Below are positions 8,739 through 17,742 of a stretch of DNA of 64,000 nt, one piece after another. Numbering within the stretch: position 1 is the stretch's first letter; every line of letters begins with the position of its first letter. The translations under genes were made by a program, and so were the position numbers. The notes beneath the pieces are model-generated. The model was not told the origin of the DNA. It ran no database searches and saw only the letters and a list, made by a program, of their open reading frames with translations. This DNA comes from Clostridia bacterium (GTDB taxonomy: Bacteria; Bacillota; Clostridia; Oscillospirales; CAG-272), in assembly GCA_017472695.1 (NCBI GenBank), contig JAFUOQ010000014.1, forward strand, positions 40,649 to 104,648, written 5' to 3'.

Positions 8739-11139
8739 AATATTTTAGTGGAATATCGTAAACAGAAAGAATAGAAATATCACTTAAAAGCTCTTCTGTT
8801 GAACGTTCTGTATTTATAAAAACCTTGTATGGCTTATCGTTTACTAAATCAAAGTAGTTATCTGAAAGCGCTATATCAAAGCTCTTAAAAGCAACCTCAA
8901 CGTTTTTGGCAAGAACATCGGAGGAGAAGGAAAGTAAAATTCCACCCTCAACCCTTTGTGCCTCAACCTTAATCGTTGGCTTTAAGAATTTAAAATACTT
9001 TGGCTTTGTGCCAAGCTCCGCGTTTCTTGCAATAAGCTCACCGCTTTTATCATATAGCTCTGCGTAAAAATAAGCGTCATTCTTTCCGTCAAACTCAAGG
9101 CTTGAATATTCTTCAACGTCAAGCGAGGAAAGAGAGTCAACAAAAACGTCTTTTTCAGCCTCAAAAATAGGTGCGAAATCATTTTTCATAATTCCCACCT
9201 TTATCTGACCTTCAAATCCCTTGGTTGTTTCGTTTGATATATTTATTGTGATTTTGCCGTTTTCGTTAAACAAGCCAAGAGAAACAGGCTGATAAAAATT
9301 CTTTGCAAAATAGTGTAGTGCTTTATATCTTCCATAGTAGTCAACACTTGACCAAGAGGCAACAGGCCACGGGTCGTTCAGCTGCCAGTAAATTGAGCCC
9401 ATCGTATAGCCACGATTCCTTCTAAAATGCTCAACCCCATATTTAATAGCATTAGCCTGATTTAATTGTGAAGCATAAACGGTAGTCTCCAAATCCTTTG
9501 GCATCTGGTAGGCTTCCGCTAAATACCTCAAAAGCTTAACATTTCCGTGCCAATGCTTTTGGTGGCTTTCCATGGTATAGGATAGCAAATTTCTTTCATC
9601 CAAAGGACAAAACGAGTCTATGGTTTTAATAGATGGTAAGCTTTCAAAGCCGTATTCAGAGCAGAAACGAAATTTATGCTTTCTGTATTCGTCAAACTCG
9701 CAGTCACCATTCCACACATCCCAAAAATGCACATCCCCGCGCGTATAGTCCTTAGGATTATTAAATCCACCGCCAGATGTTGGACTTGACGGAGTATATG
9801 AAATATAAGGAGCATATTCTTTACAAATATTAGGTAAAATATCCTCATATAGCTTTAGGTAATCACGGCGCACTTCCGGGTCAGTGCCGTCTGCACATTC
9901 CCAATGGCAAATAGCCTCTTCCATTTCATTATTACCGCAAAGAAGACCAAGCGAGGCGTGATGTCTTATTCTTTTTACATTGTATATTGCCTCGGAAATA
10001 AATTCCTTTTCCATCTCGTCATTTAGCCAAACATTAGCACAAGCAACCATAAAATCCTGCCATACGATAAGACCATATTTGTCGCATAGCTCGTAAAAAT
10101 AGTCAGAAGGGTAGTAAGCGCCACCCCAAACTCTTACGCAGTTAAAATTAGCAAAAATACAGTCCTTTATTAGTCTTTCAAGTCGCTCATTAGTTTCACG
10201 AGAAAGAAGATTGTCCATAGGCACATAGTTTGCACCCATTGCAAAGATTTTTATACCATTTACCTTAAAGCAAAATTCTTGACCGTGCTCGTCATCATCT
10301 CGGCTTAATTCTAAAGTGCGTAAGCCGATTAATTTTTTTGCTGTGTCAATCAAATAGTCGCCATTGTATAAATAAAATGTAACATCATATAATTCTTGCT
10401 TGCCATAGCCGTTTGGCCACCAAAGCCTTGGATTTTTTATTGTTATTTCACCCTTGCCGTCAACTAAATCAATAAATCGCCCGTCAACCTCACAAGAGAC
10501 TCTTAAATTTGGTTCATTGTACTTTGTGCTAGCCAAAAGCTCCAACCTTACAGAGCCATTTTCGTGGTGCTGAATAATAGAGGTGTCCGATAGCTTGTCT
10601 GTGTTATAGCAACGTACCTCAACATCTCGGAAAACACCCATATTAGAGAGCTTAGGCGCCCAATCCCAACCCGACATATAAAAAGCTTTTCTTAAATGAG
10701 AAGCACCCTCAATAGTGTCACCATTCATATATAAATGATGGGCTTTTTCCGTTTTCTCAAAATAAGGAATAGGAGCTTTAAATTCAAGCCTTATTTCATT
10801 ATTTCTTTTTGCCAAACGCTTAACATCATACTCATACATTCTGTGCATATTCTTAACACTGTCTAAAAGAGTACCATTAAAATAAATATCGCAAATTGTA
10901 TCAAGCCCATAAAATGTTAAATCGATTTTTTCGCATAAAAGCTCATTTTCATTTAACTCAAATTGACTATAAAATGTACAGTCCTGTCTTGAAAGCTCGG
11001 TTAATTTTTCCTCATTCACCCCATAATATGGGTCGTTAATATAACCATGCTCATATAGCACACTATACATGTCACAAGGCAAAGAGCAGACAAGCCCTGA
11101 GTACTTACTAAAATCCATTTTCCAAGCTTTAATAATCAT
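8737..11139 (-). CDS. GH2 beta-mannosidase family protein
   Basis: 800 aa, typical for the beta-mannosidase branch of GH2. LRKAFYMSGWDWAPKLSNMG at about 149-168 is the branch signature (usually RKAQYxFGWDWGP). The acid/base is Glu405 in LLCGNNEMEEA and the nucleophile is Glu495 in FCSEYGFES. GGVWP-type sugar-contact residues appear in VRVWGGAYYPSDYFYELCD. It should remove terminal beta-mannose from imported manno-oligosaccharides or N-glycan cores. No signal peptide. It has its own promoter and terminator, so it is expressed independently of the GH51-GH2 unit. Confidence 0.92.
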   Translation of the reverse strand: MIIKAWKMDFSKYSGLVCSLPCDMYSVLYEHGYINDPYYGVNEEKLTELSRQDCTFYSQFELNENELLCEKIDLTFYGLDTICDIYFNGTLLDSVKNMHRMYEYDVKRLAKRNNEIRLEFKAPIPYFEKTEKAHHLYMNGDTIEGASHLRKAFYMSGWDWAPKLSNMGVFRDVEVRCYNTDKLSDTSIIQHHENGSVRLELLASTKYNEPNLRVSCEVDGRFIDLVDGKGEITIKNPRLWWPNGYGKQELYDVTFYLYNGDYLIDTAKKLIGLRTLELSRDDDEHGQEFCFKVNGIKIFAMGANYVPMDNLLSRETNERLERLIKDCIFANFNCVRVWGGAYYPSDYFYELCDKYGLIVWQDFMVACANVWLNDEMEKEFISEAIYNVKRIRHHASLGLLCGNNEMEEAICHWECADGTDPEVRRDYLKLYEDILPNICKEYAPYISYTPSSPTSGGGFNNPKDYTRGDVHFWDVWNGDCEFDEYRKHKFRFCSEYGFESLPSIKTIDSFCPLDERNLLSYTMESHQKHWHGNVKLLRYLAEAYQMPKDLETTVYASQLNQANAIKYGVEHFRRNRGYTMGSIYWQLNDPWPVASWSSVDYYGRYKALHYFAKNFYQPVSLGLFNENGKITINISNETTKGFEGQIKVGIMKNDFAPIFEAEKDVFVDSLSSLDVEEYSSLEFDGKNDAYFYAELYDKSGELIARNAELGTKPKYFKFLKPTIKVEAQRVEGGILLSFSSDVLAKNVEVAFKSFDIALSDNYFDLVNDKPYKVFINTERSTEELLSDISILSVYDIPLKY

Positions 11140-11168
11140 AAGAACCTCGTTGATTTAGTTATAAATCA

Positions 11169-11197
11169 ATTTTATCATAAAATAAGCATTGCTGCAA
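11169..11197 (-). promoter_or_regulatory. Promoter of the beta-mannosidase gene
   Basis: On the minus strand, TTGCAG is followed after 17 nt by TAAAAT. Confidence 0.6.
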
Positions 11198-11215
11198 TAA
11201 GTAATTTGAAAACAA

Positions 11216-11241
11216 AAAGGCACCTAAGGCGCCTTTTTTTA
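11216..11241. terminator. Terminator after the GH63-like gene
   Basis: AAAAAGGCACC pairs with GGCGCCTTTTT around a TAA loop, with one mismatch. Confidence 0.8.
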
Positions 11242-11246
11242 GTTTA

Positions 11247-12878
11247 TTAAAGAACTTGATATGCGTTAGCTGCCCAAGCATAGCCCTTGCAGCGTAAGCC
11301 CTTACCAGTGATAGCACTTGTGTTTTCGCTAAAGCCATATTTGCAAATTGAGGTCTTATAGTTGTTTGCAATTTCGTCAGCAAGCTCTGTGTAACCAAGG
11401 TTGCGAAGAGCATAAACAAACATAACAACATCAGGCGCCCAAACAGCACCACGCCAGTAGCCGTCCTCAACAAACAAAGGGCTATCAATAGCTTCACTTG
11501 CAATACCACCCTTGCAAAGGTGATGAGCCTTGATTTGCTTAACTATGTATTCTTGAATTTCCTTTGGTAGCATGTCCTCAAGAACAATAACACGGAGTGG
11601 CATTAAAGCGTTACAGTAGTATGGTTCGCCGGTTTCAGCAAGACGAACAAAAATCTTTTCGCCATCCCAGTAGTCCTTAACTGCCTTTTCGGCAAGCTCC
11701 TTTGCTAACTGTGCATAAATTTTCTTATCAGTTGGGAAGTTGAGCTTTTCAGCAGCCTCGGATAGGAAAGAGCATTGAACAGAAAGGAAAGCAATAAGCT
11801 CGCTAGTTTCTATGTGCTCACTCTTATCAAAGCAGGTTGAATTGTCTTGTCCTGAGTCATTTCCGTGATAATATGAAGGAACATCACCACGTAGGTTTAG
11901 CCACCAGTCGGTGTTGCGCTTCATCTCAAAGTAAACCTCTTCAAGCGCATGAGGAGTAGCAAATTCTGGATTTCTCTTTATCATTTGCTTGTACATCCAG
12001 CCCTGTACAGGAGGCTTTACAAAGTTCCAAACCTTATGGTTTTGAGAAATAGCATCAGGAACTCTGCCAACACGGTTGATGTGCTTGTACATTATCATAA
12101 ATTGGTCCATAGCAATTCGGTAGTCAATGTCGGCAAGACCAAGCGCATTAAATGCATTGTCCCAGCTCCAAACATTACTCATACCAGCCTTACCCATAAC
12201 AATTGCCTCGCAAGGAAAGTTACCAAGAGGTGCAATAGTGTTTGACCACATTATGTAAGCACATTCTTTTTCATATTTGTTCTTGCAGTTGAATTTTTTC
12301 TCCCAAGCGAGATAATCCTTTTCAGCCAAATCAGCATAGTAGTCATAGCTCATATTTTGTGCTAAAGTTGCACCCTTGTCAAGGAAGTTTCCTTCAATAG
12401 CAAACTCATATTCGCCGTTTTCATCAGGTAAAACACGAACATTAACATAATCAGAGGTAACCTTACCAGGTTGACGAAGCTTTTCAATCTTCAATGAGCC
12501 CTTGTTTGGAACAAACATAAGGCTACAATTGTTATTAAAGTCGCAAAGCTCAATAACTCCGTTTTGAATAATTTGATAGTCAAATCTCATATTTGCTTTT
12601 GCAATTTCTACTAAAATTTCCTTGCCGTTACCTTTAATAAAGGTGCCGTCAATACCATACATAGTGATTTTTGTTTCGCCTCCGGCGTGTTTAGCAGTTG
12701 CCTCGCGTGGAACAAAAGAAAACTTAGCACCTGTTCCAAAATCAATTGCTAAAACACCATTAAAAATATCTTGACCATGGTTGTGAATCATGTCCATTTT
12801 TAGAGTGTTTCTGCCTTTTTTGTCCCATACAAAATATGAATCTCTAATACTGTAGTGAAGTCTTTCAAAAGAATACAT
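11247..12878 (-). CDS. GH63-like (alpha/alpha)6-barrel glucosidase/mannosidase
   Basis: 543 aa. The C-terminal 330 residues form an (alpha/alpha)6 toroid of the GH63/mannosylglycerate-hydrolase type: MSNVWSWDNAFNALGL carries the usual catalytic Asp, RVGRVPDAISQNHKVWNF is a substrate loop, YHGNDSGQDNSTCF a conserved turn, and DGYWRGAVWAPDVVMFVYAL the C-terminal signature. The N-terminal 200 residues are a beta-sandwich. The family cleaves alpha-linked glucose or mannose; which one cannot be told here. The start follows CAGGAGA and a consensus promoter. With beta-mannosidase next door, a role in mannose-containing glycan breakdown is plausible. Confidence 0.85.
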   Translation of the reverse strand: MYSFERLHYSIRDSYFVWDKKGRNTLKMDMIHNHGQDIFNGVLAIDFGTGAKFSFVPREATAKHAGGETKITMYGIDGTFIKGNGKEILVEIAKANMRFDYQIIQNGVIELCDFNNNCSLMFVPNKGSLKIEKLRQPGKVTSDYVNVRVLPDENGEYEFAIEGNFLDKGATLAQNMSYDYYADLAEKDYLAWEKKFNCKNKYEKECAYIMWSNTIAPLGNFPCEAIVMGKAGMSNVWSWDNAFNALGLADIDYRIAMDQFMIMYKHINRVGRVPDAISQNHKVWNFVKPPVQGWMYKQMIKRNPEFATPHALEEVYFEMKRNTDWWLNLRGDVPSYYHGNDSGQDNSTCFDKSEHIETSELIAFLSVQCSFLSEAAEKLNFPTDKKIYAQLAKELAEKAVKDYWDGEKIFVRLAETGEPYYCNALMPLRVIVLEDMLPKEIQEYIVKQIKAHHLCKGGIASEAIDSPLFVEDGYWRGAVWAPDVVMFVYALRNLGYTELADEIANNYKTSICKYGFSENTSAITGKGLRCKGYAWAANAYQVL

Positions 12879-12914
12879 AAAAATCTCCTGTTAATTTAAT
12901 ATTTTATTAAATCT

Positions 12915-12943
12915 ATTATACAACGATTTTTTTCAAATATCAA
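12915..12943 (-). promoter_or_regulatory. Promoter of the GH63-like gene
   Basis: On the minus strand, TTGATA is followed after 17 nt by TATAAT. Confidence 0.7.
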
Positions 12944-13056
12944 GATTAAGGCGAAAAAAGTAGGCATTTAGTTGTTGGGAAAACATATTGAGAAGGGAAG
13001 TTTTATAAAAGAATGTGTTTTAGAGAACAACTTTGGTCAAAATTGAGAATTGTTTA

Positions 13057-13085
13057 TTGACAAGTTTCTTGTAGCGTAGTATAAT
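13057..13085 (+). promoter_or_regulatory. Promoter of the TIM-barrel hydrolase gene
   Basis: TTGACA is followed after 17 nt by TATAAT, a full consensus match 43 nt before the start codon. It is divergent from the promoter at 12915-12943, and the 110 nt between them could hold shared operators. Confidence 0.8.
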
Positions 13086-13127
13086 TTTAAAGTATGGTAT
13101 AAAACCTGACACTAAAAGGAGAGCTAC

Positions 13128-15125
13128 ATGAAAAGAAGAAAGGAAAGCTTTTGGGGATTGCATTTTGATTTCCACGCAACTCCAAGCGATGGCATACAAG
13201 GAAAAAACCTAAAGGAAGAGGACATTCGAAAAATTTGTCACCTTCTAAAGCCTGATTTTATCCAAATTGACTGCAAGGGACATCCAGGCTGGACCTCATA
13301 TCCATCAAAGCTAGGCAACGCAATGCCTGAATTCGCCAAGGATACACTAAAGCTTTGGAGAAAGGTTACAAAAGAAGAGGATATAGCACTCTATATGCAC
13401 TATTCAGGTGTGTATGATGTGAAATATTGTAGTGAGCACCCAGAGCAAAGAGTCCTTATGGCAGATGGCTATCGTCATTTTGGCTCAACTAAACTAAATG
13501 GCTCTTACACAGACGATTTACTAATTCCACAGCTAATGGAGCTCGCAGGGGATTATGAGGTTAATGGTGTTTGGATTGATGGTGAGTGCTGGATGGCACT
13601 TGCAGATTTCTCAAAGGAAACGCTTGAAGCCTTTGAAATGGAAACAGGCATTAACCTAAATGGTATAATCCCAGCCACCGACAAGGACCCATATTTTCAC
13701 GAATACAGAGACTATCATCGCACACTCTTCAAAAAATATCTTAGTCATTATATAGATGCAGTTCACGAAAAGTATCCCGATTTTGAGATTTGCTCAAACT
13801 GGGCATTTAGCGACCATATGCCAGAGAAGGTGTCTGTAAATGTCGATTTTCTCTCAGGCGACTTAAACCCACTTAACTCCTTTAATTCTGCACGCTACGC
13901 AGCAAGAGCACTAGCACAGCAGGAGGGCTATGTATGGGATTTGATGTCCTGGAACTTTAGAAATAATATTGCAGGTCACGCAGCCTATGTGCCCAAGCAT
14001 GTAAATCAATTAAAGCAAGAGGCAGCTGCAGTTATCGCAATAGGTGGAGCATTTCAGGATTATGTTCCACAAAACAGAGACGGCTCTCCAAGAATGTGGG
14101 AGCTTGAGGGCTTAAAGGAGCTTTCCAATTTTGTTCTTGAGCGTAAGCCCTATTGCCATAGAGCAAATCAAATTCATCAGGTTGCACTTCTTTTGTCCAC
14201 ATATGACCGTTACAAGGAATCAACTCACTTGTATTCAAGAACTGGCTATGAAAAGGTAATGGGAATGACAGCGCTCCTTTGCGATATAGGAGAGTCACTT
14301 GAAATCGTATGTGAGCATACATTGAAAAAGCACATAAACGAATATAAAATGTTCGTCGTGCCAGAGCTTTATAGTGGACTTGAGGATGAAACCATAGAAA
14401 TTCTTTTAGAGTACGCAAAAAATGGTGGAAATCTTGTACTAGCAGGTAAAAATACCACCTCAATCTTTGCTAAAGCAGGCGCTCCATTTGTATGCAAGGA
14501 GCACGCAGAATTTTTTGAAACTGAAATTAAGGGCTCAGAGGACGGACACAATAACAAAACCTCAAATAAATACATTCCGTACTGCTTCACAACCGATAAT
14601 ATGAACTATGGAGCGTTGTTCTCACCATGTGAGATTGTAGCAGATGGCAAGACAAACGCGTCCTTTTCAGAAAAGCCAGCCATAGACCTTGCCAAGCTTT
14701 CCGTTACAGTCCCATACGGAGAGGGAACTATTACAGCCATAGGCTTTGATATAGGCTCTCAATATCTAAATGCAACACAGTTTATGCACAGAGAGCTAAT
14801 GAAAGAGATAACTAGCCTTTATGAGCCACTTGTGAAAATCGAGTCAGCAGTTGGCAGACTTGAAGTAGTAGCAACTAAAAAGGACGGCAAAACAATGATA
14901 CAGCTTGTCAACGCAGGAGGTACACATGCCGATAGATGCGCCACCACCGACGACTATATCCCACCTGTGCTTGATGTAAAGCTCTCAATTTCAGCACCAA
15001 GCGCAAGGAAGCTCATTCTTCAACCCGAGGGAATACAGCTCCCAATCGAGCATACCTCAAATGGTAAAATCTCAACAACAATCCCTCGCATAGATATCCA
15101 TAGCATCATCGAAATTTGTGAGTGA
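13128..15125 (+). CDS. Putative TIM-barrel glycoside hydrolase with trimerisation-like domain
   Basis: 665 aa, no signal peptide. The N-terminal 340 residues resemble the GH29/GH42 type of barrel: FWGLHFDFHATPSD at the start, DFIQIDCKGHPGW, NGVWIDGECWM (a likely catalytic acid pair, D and E, near 150), and VDFLSGDLNPL. The middle part (about 345-560) looks like the Rossmann-like trimerisation domain of GH42 enzymes (VPELYSGLEDETIEILLEYA, then NLVLAGKNTTSIF). The C-terminus is a beta domain. Alpha-fucosidase or beta-galactosidase activity are both possible. AAAGGAGAG precedes the ATG, and the gene faces the opposite way from the GH63-like gene. Confidence 0.75.
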   Translation: MKRRKESFWGLHFDFHATPSDGIQGKNLKEEDIRKICHLLKPDFIQIDCKGHPGWTSYPSKLGNAMPEFAKDTLKLWRKVTKEEDIALYMHYSGVYDVKYCSEHPEQRVLMADGYRHFGSTKLNGSYTDDLLIPQLMELAGDYEVNGVWIDGECWMALADFSKETLEAFEMETGINLNGIIPATDKDPYFHEYRDYHRTLFKKYLSHYIDAVHEKYPDFEICSNWAFSDHMPEKVSVNVDFLSGDLNPLNSFNSARYAARALAQQEGYVWDLMSWNFRNNIAGHAAYVPKHVNQLKQEAAAVIAIGGAFQDYVPQNRDGSPRMWELEGLKELSNFVLERKPYCHRANQIHQVALLLSTYDRYKESTHLYSRTGYEKVMGMTALLCDIGESLEIVCEHTLKKHINEYKMFVVPELYSGLEDETIEILLEYAKNGGNLVLAGKNTTSIFAKAGAPFVCKEHAEFFETEIKGSEDGHNNKTSNKYIPYCFTTDNMNYGALFSPCEIVADGKTNASFSEKPAIDLAKLSVTVPYGEGTITAIGFDIGSQYLNATQFMHRELMKEITSLYEPLVKIESAVGRLEVVATKKDGKTMIQLVNAGGTHADRCATTDDYIPPVLDVKLSISAPSARKLILQPEGIQLPIEHTSNGKISTTIPRIDIHSIIEICE

Positions 15126-15130
15126 GACTA

Positions 15131-15172
15131 AAAACAAAAAAGACAGGTGTGAAACCTGTCTTTTTTGTTTTT
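15131..15172 (+). terminator. Terminator after the TIM-barrel hydrolase gene
   Basis: AAAAGACAGGT pairs with ACCTGTCTTTT, flanked by AAAACA and TGTTTTT. Confidence 0.88.
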
Positions 15173-15280
15173 GGTGAGCCAAGGGCAATGTAAATCGAAA
15201 AAAGTTTAACGACAAAAACACTTTCTATTAACATTTGTAAAAAACAAGCGTTGCTTGAGCAAAACTAAAGTGCAAAGTTA

Positions 15281-15309
15281 TTGACTATCACATAAAACAA
15301 TGCTATCAT
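15281..15309 (+). promoter_or_regulatory. Promoter of the 386-aa XRE regulator
   Basis: TTGACT is followed after 17 nt by TATCAT. Confidence 0.6.
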
Positions 15310-15357
15310 AATGACAGAAGGTGTGCACTCCCTCTAATCATACAGGAGGATTTTATT

Positions 15358-16518
15358 ATGGTAGAATTGAAAATATCAGAGGTTATATCAAGAGAAAGAA
15401 AACGCCTTGATTTAACACAAGAGGAATTAGCAAAGGCTCTCTATGTTTCACCACAAGCTGTATCAAATTGGGAAAGAGGTGGCTATCCCGATATAACCTT
15501 GCTCCCATCTATTGCTAACTTTTTTGGAATTACTGTTGACGAGCTTATAGGAAATGATGAGGTTAGTGTGAAAAGTGATATAGAAAGCTTTTTTGAAAAA
15601 TACGGGAAAGTAAATTATAAAGAACGCTTGGCATTAGCTAAAGCCTATCACAAAAAATATCCACAAAACTTTGAAATTATGGAAGTCTTAGGTGGCTCAA
15701 TAGTAGAAATTAAGGACTATTGGGAAAAGGAATATCCTTTACTAAAACACATATGCGAAAAGATAATGGAAGAATGCACAAACGAATGGATAAGACAAAG
15801 CGCAATTTATTATATGCACATTGTGTGCCCAGACGAAGAATTTGAAAATTGGAAATATAGAAGCCCACGAGCATTTGCTGATTGTGAAAACGAAAAATTA
15901 GAAGAAAGATACTATCAAAGATGCAATAGTGAAAGCTTCCAAGCTCAATCAAATGCGAATAATTTGCTCAGCCTAATGCACTTTTTAGGCAGAGATTGTA
16001 TGCGATTCCACGATATAAGGGAAAAGGACAGATTCAAATTAGTTTTTGGAAATCCAATGCAAGCTGCCGAGCTTTCAAAATTCAAAATGCGAGTGCTTGA
16101 AAACATTTCAACTGACGGAGAAATACCGGAGGCTTGGCTCGGTGCTTATGCAGAGTTGTGTCTAAAAACAGGTGGTGCTTTAATTGGTGCAAACGAGCTT
16201 GACGAGGGATTTGCATATCTTGAAAAATCATTCGAATTATATGAAAAATGGATTGAAACTCCTGATGGAAAGCTTATGGATGTTGGAAAACCTGAGCTTT
16301 TTGAAAATGCAAAGGTTAATAAAAACGATAGCTCAAATGTTGTATATATTCATTTGCAAAATGGAACAAAGGTTTGGACTCCTTATTTATGGCTCTTTTG
16401 GGGACTCAAAAACGATATAAGAAGAGCTATGACACATTGGCATTGGTTTGACAATGTTCGCACAGACGAAAGATTTTTGGTTCTTTATGAAAAAGCTCTA
16501 AAGCTTATGGAAAAATAA
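15358..16518 (+). CDS. XRE-family regulator with long C-terminal domain
   Basis: 386 aa. Residues 6-62 are a Cro/C1-type helix-turn-helix (RKRLDLTQEELAKALYVSPQ, AVSNWERGGYPDITLLPSIA, FFGITVDELIG). The remaining 320 residues are helical and TPR-like in pattern, with no motif I can assign. Such proteins are abundant in Clostridia and usually act as local regulators or peptide sensors. CAGGAGG lies 9 nt before the start. It is the last clearly chromosomal regulator before the mobile DNA. Confidence 0.85.
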   Translation: MVELKISEVISRERKRLDLTQEELAKALYVSPQAVSNWERGGYPDITLLPSIANFFGITVDELIGNDEVSVKSDIESFFEKYGKVNYKERLALAKAYHKKYPQNFEIMEVLGGSIVEIKDYWEKEYPLLKHICEKIMEECTNEWIRQSAIYYMHIVCPDEEFENWKYRSPRAFADCENEKLEERYYQRCNSESFQAQSNANNLLSLMHFLGRDCMRFHDIREKDRFKLVFGNPMQAAELSKFKMRVLENISTDGEIPEAWLGAYAELCLKTGGALIGANELDEGFAYLEKSFELYEKWIETPDGKLMDVGKPELFENAKVNKNDSSNVVYIHLQNGTKVWTPYLWLFWGLKNDIRRAMTHWHWFDNVRTDERFLVLYEKALKLMEK

Positions 16519-16586
16519 AAATGGCGAGAGCTGATTATTTCGGCACTCGCTTGAAATGTTTAAATTGAAAATCAACTATTGTGTTA

Positions 16587-16615
16587 TTGAAATGTTTTAT
16601 GTGTTGTGGTATAAT
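16587..16615 (+). promoter_or_regulatory. Promoter of the 174-aa membrane protein gene
   Basis: TTGAAA is followed after 17 nt by TATAAT. Confidence 0.65.
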
Positions 16616-16644
16616 TTTATTAATTTGAAAACAGAGGTGATATT

Positions 16645-17169
16645 TTGAAATACTACATAGACTCTAATAAGAGGATTACAAAGAAGAAAGCCATATTAAC
16701 CGCACTAATTTCATTTGTAATTGTTTTCGTTTTATCAGCTCTAATATTTTTCTTTGTTGACAAAATGATAGGCGCATCGTTGTTGGGTTTTTTCTTATTT
16801 CTTCTTGTTGTGATTTCTTTAATATGTTTATTGGCTGGAGATAATAATGTTGTAATGCCATATGCGGAAATTATAGAACAGGATATTGTTTTTTTTAATC
16901 AAAAATCAATAGAGCAAAAACGCATACCCTTATCTGTTATTTGCTCTGCAGAAATAACAACAGCATACAGATATAAAATGCACACAATTCCTAAAAGAAC
17001 CAAGCACAAGCTCCTTTTTGCTTTTGGTGCGATGATATTCGGTCCAAAATACATTGTTTTCTATGATGTTGATTTTAATTTTTTGTTTGGATTGTATCTT
17101 TGTAAAGAGAATTACCATGCATTTAAGAAATATCTTCCACAAACACAACGAAACATAAATTTTTCATAA
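16645..17169 (+). CDS. Hypothetical membrane protein
   Basis: 174 aa starting at TTG, with GAGGTGAT 5 nt upstream. Two adjacent transmembrane helices (AILTALISFVIVFVLSALIF and SLLGFFLFLLVVISLICLLA) are followed by a soluble region with YIVFYDVDFNFLFGLYLC, resembling the PH-like tail of YcxB-type proteins. I do not recognise a function. It is the last gene before the inverted-repeat-rich DNA at 17.18 kb. Confidence 0.7.
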   Translation: MKYYIDSNKRITKKKAILTALISFVIVFVLSALIFFFVDKMIGASLLGFFLFLLVVISLICLLAGDNNVVMPYAEIIEQDIVFFNQKSIEQKRIPLSVICSAEITTAYRYKMHTIPKRTKHKLLFAFGAMIFGPKYIVFYDVDFNFLFGLYLCKENYHAFKKYLPQTQRNINFS

Positions 17170-17176
17170 AATACTC

Positions 17177-17242
17177 TGTGGCGAGTGCTTGTATATATAC
17201 AAGTGGCTCGGCTTCGCCTCGCCAATACAAGCACACGCCACA
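17177..17242. repeat. Inverted repeat with inner 16-bp palindrome
   Basis: The arms TGTGGCGAGTGCTTGTAT (17177-17194) and its partner at 17225-17242 match with one mismatch and are about 30 nt apart. Overlapping the left arm, CTTGTATATATACAAG (17188-17203) is a perfect palindrome. It starts right after the last chromosomal gene and may mark the left edge of the rolling-circle element. Confidence 0.6.
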
Positions 17243-17302
17243 ACCGACTGAACAAACAAAAAAGGGCAAATTAAATAACCGAACTCCCAAAGATAAAAAG
17301 AC

Positions 17303-17386
17303 AAAATACGAAGGCGAGCGAAGTGGGGTTTCGCGCTGAGCCGCTTGCGAAAACACCCACTTTCTCGCTTGTCGCCATATTCGTAA
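17303..17386. repeat. Long imperfect inverted repeat (cruciform-like)
   Basis: Left arm 17303-17331 (AAATACGAAGGCGAGCGAAG onward) pairs with right arm 17348-17386, sharing the blocks GGCGA, GCGA, AGTGGG and TTCGC with small bulges. Such structures are common at single- or double-strand origins of rolling-circle replicons, which is an inference here. The stretch 17170-17742 otherwise holds only control signals and no convincing gene. Confidence 0.6.
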
Positions 17387-17401
17387 ATTTTGGTGCTTTT
17401 T

Positions 17402-17430
17402 AACTCTCGAAAGGGAGTTTTCTTTTTTTG
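17402..17430 (+). terminator. Terminator upstream of the rep promoter
   Basis: AACTCTC-GAAA-GGGAGTT is followed by TTCTTTTTTT. It would insulate the rep operon from upstream reading. Confidence 0.75.
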
Positions 17431-17487
17431 CTCATGGCAAAATTCCCACCTTTTTACTCAAAATGGCTACTAATTTTGCTAACCCCC

Positions 17488-17535
17488 TTGACAAATGATT
17501 TGTTTTGGTATATACTAAATGGGACAGATTGTCCC
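17488..17535 (+). promoter_or_regulatory. Rep operon promoter with operator-like inverted repeat
   Basis: TTGACA (17488) is followed after 17 nt by TATACT (17511-17516). A perfect inverted repeat GGGACA-GAT-TGTCCC (17521-17535) covers the expected transcription start, the position of a repressor operator. No obvious repressor gene lies in the element; the 48-aa protein is a candidate, by inference. Confidence 0.75.
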
Positions 17536-17649
17536 ACGAGGATTCTCTGTTGAAAATTGAATAAAAATATTTGTGTGAAATAGTAAGTTTAAGTAATAGT
17601 TAGTTAGTATATGCAAGTTCGCGCGCAGTAGAAAATGGCGGAACTCAAT

Positions 17650-17713
17650 GGGCATAATACAAGGAAATCACAATTTTTAGTGATAGCCTGTATTATGCCC
17701 ATTTTTGTTTTTT
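17650..17713 (+). terminator. Leader hairpin, possible attenuator
   Basis: GGGCATAATACA pairs perfectly with TGTATTATGCCC (17650-17700), with an inner ATCAC/GTGAT stem, and is followed by ATTTTTGTTTTTT. It lies between promoter and first start codon, so it can stop most transcripts before rep. This recalls transcriptional attenuation in rolling-circle plasmids such as pT181. Confidence 0.7.
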
Positions 17714-17742
17714 AAGCATTTCACACAGGAAAGGAGGATTTA

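Noticed and set aside
15172-15280. Second tRNA-Glu fragment marking the left edge of the rolling-circle element
   Set aside because: TTGGTGAGCCAAGG resembles the att core for only 8 bases and then diverges, which is expected by chance.
17123-17356. 77-aa minus-strand open frame
   Set aside because: It runs across the inverted repeats, has no ribosome site and a composition unlike a protein.
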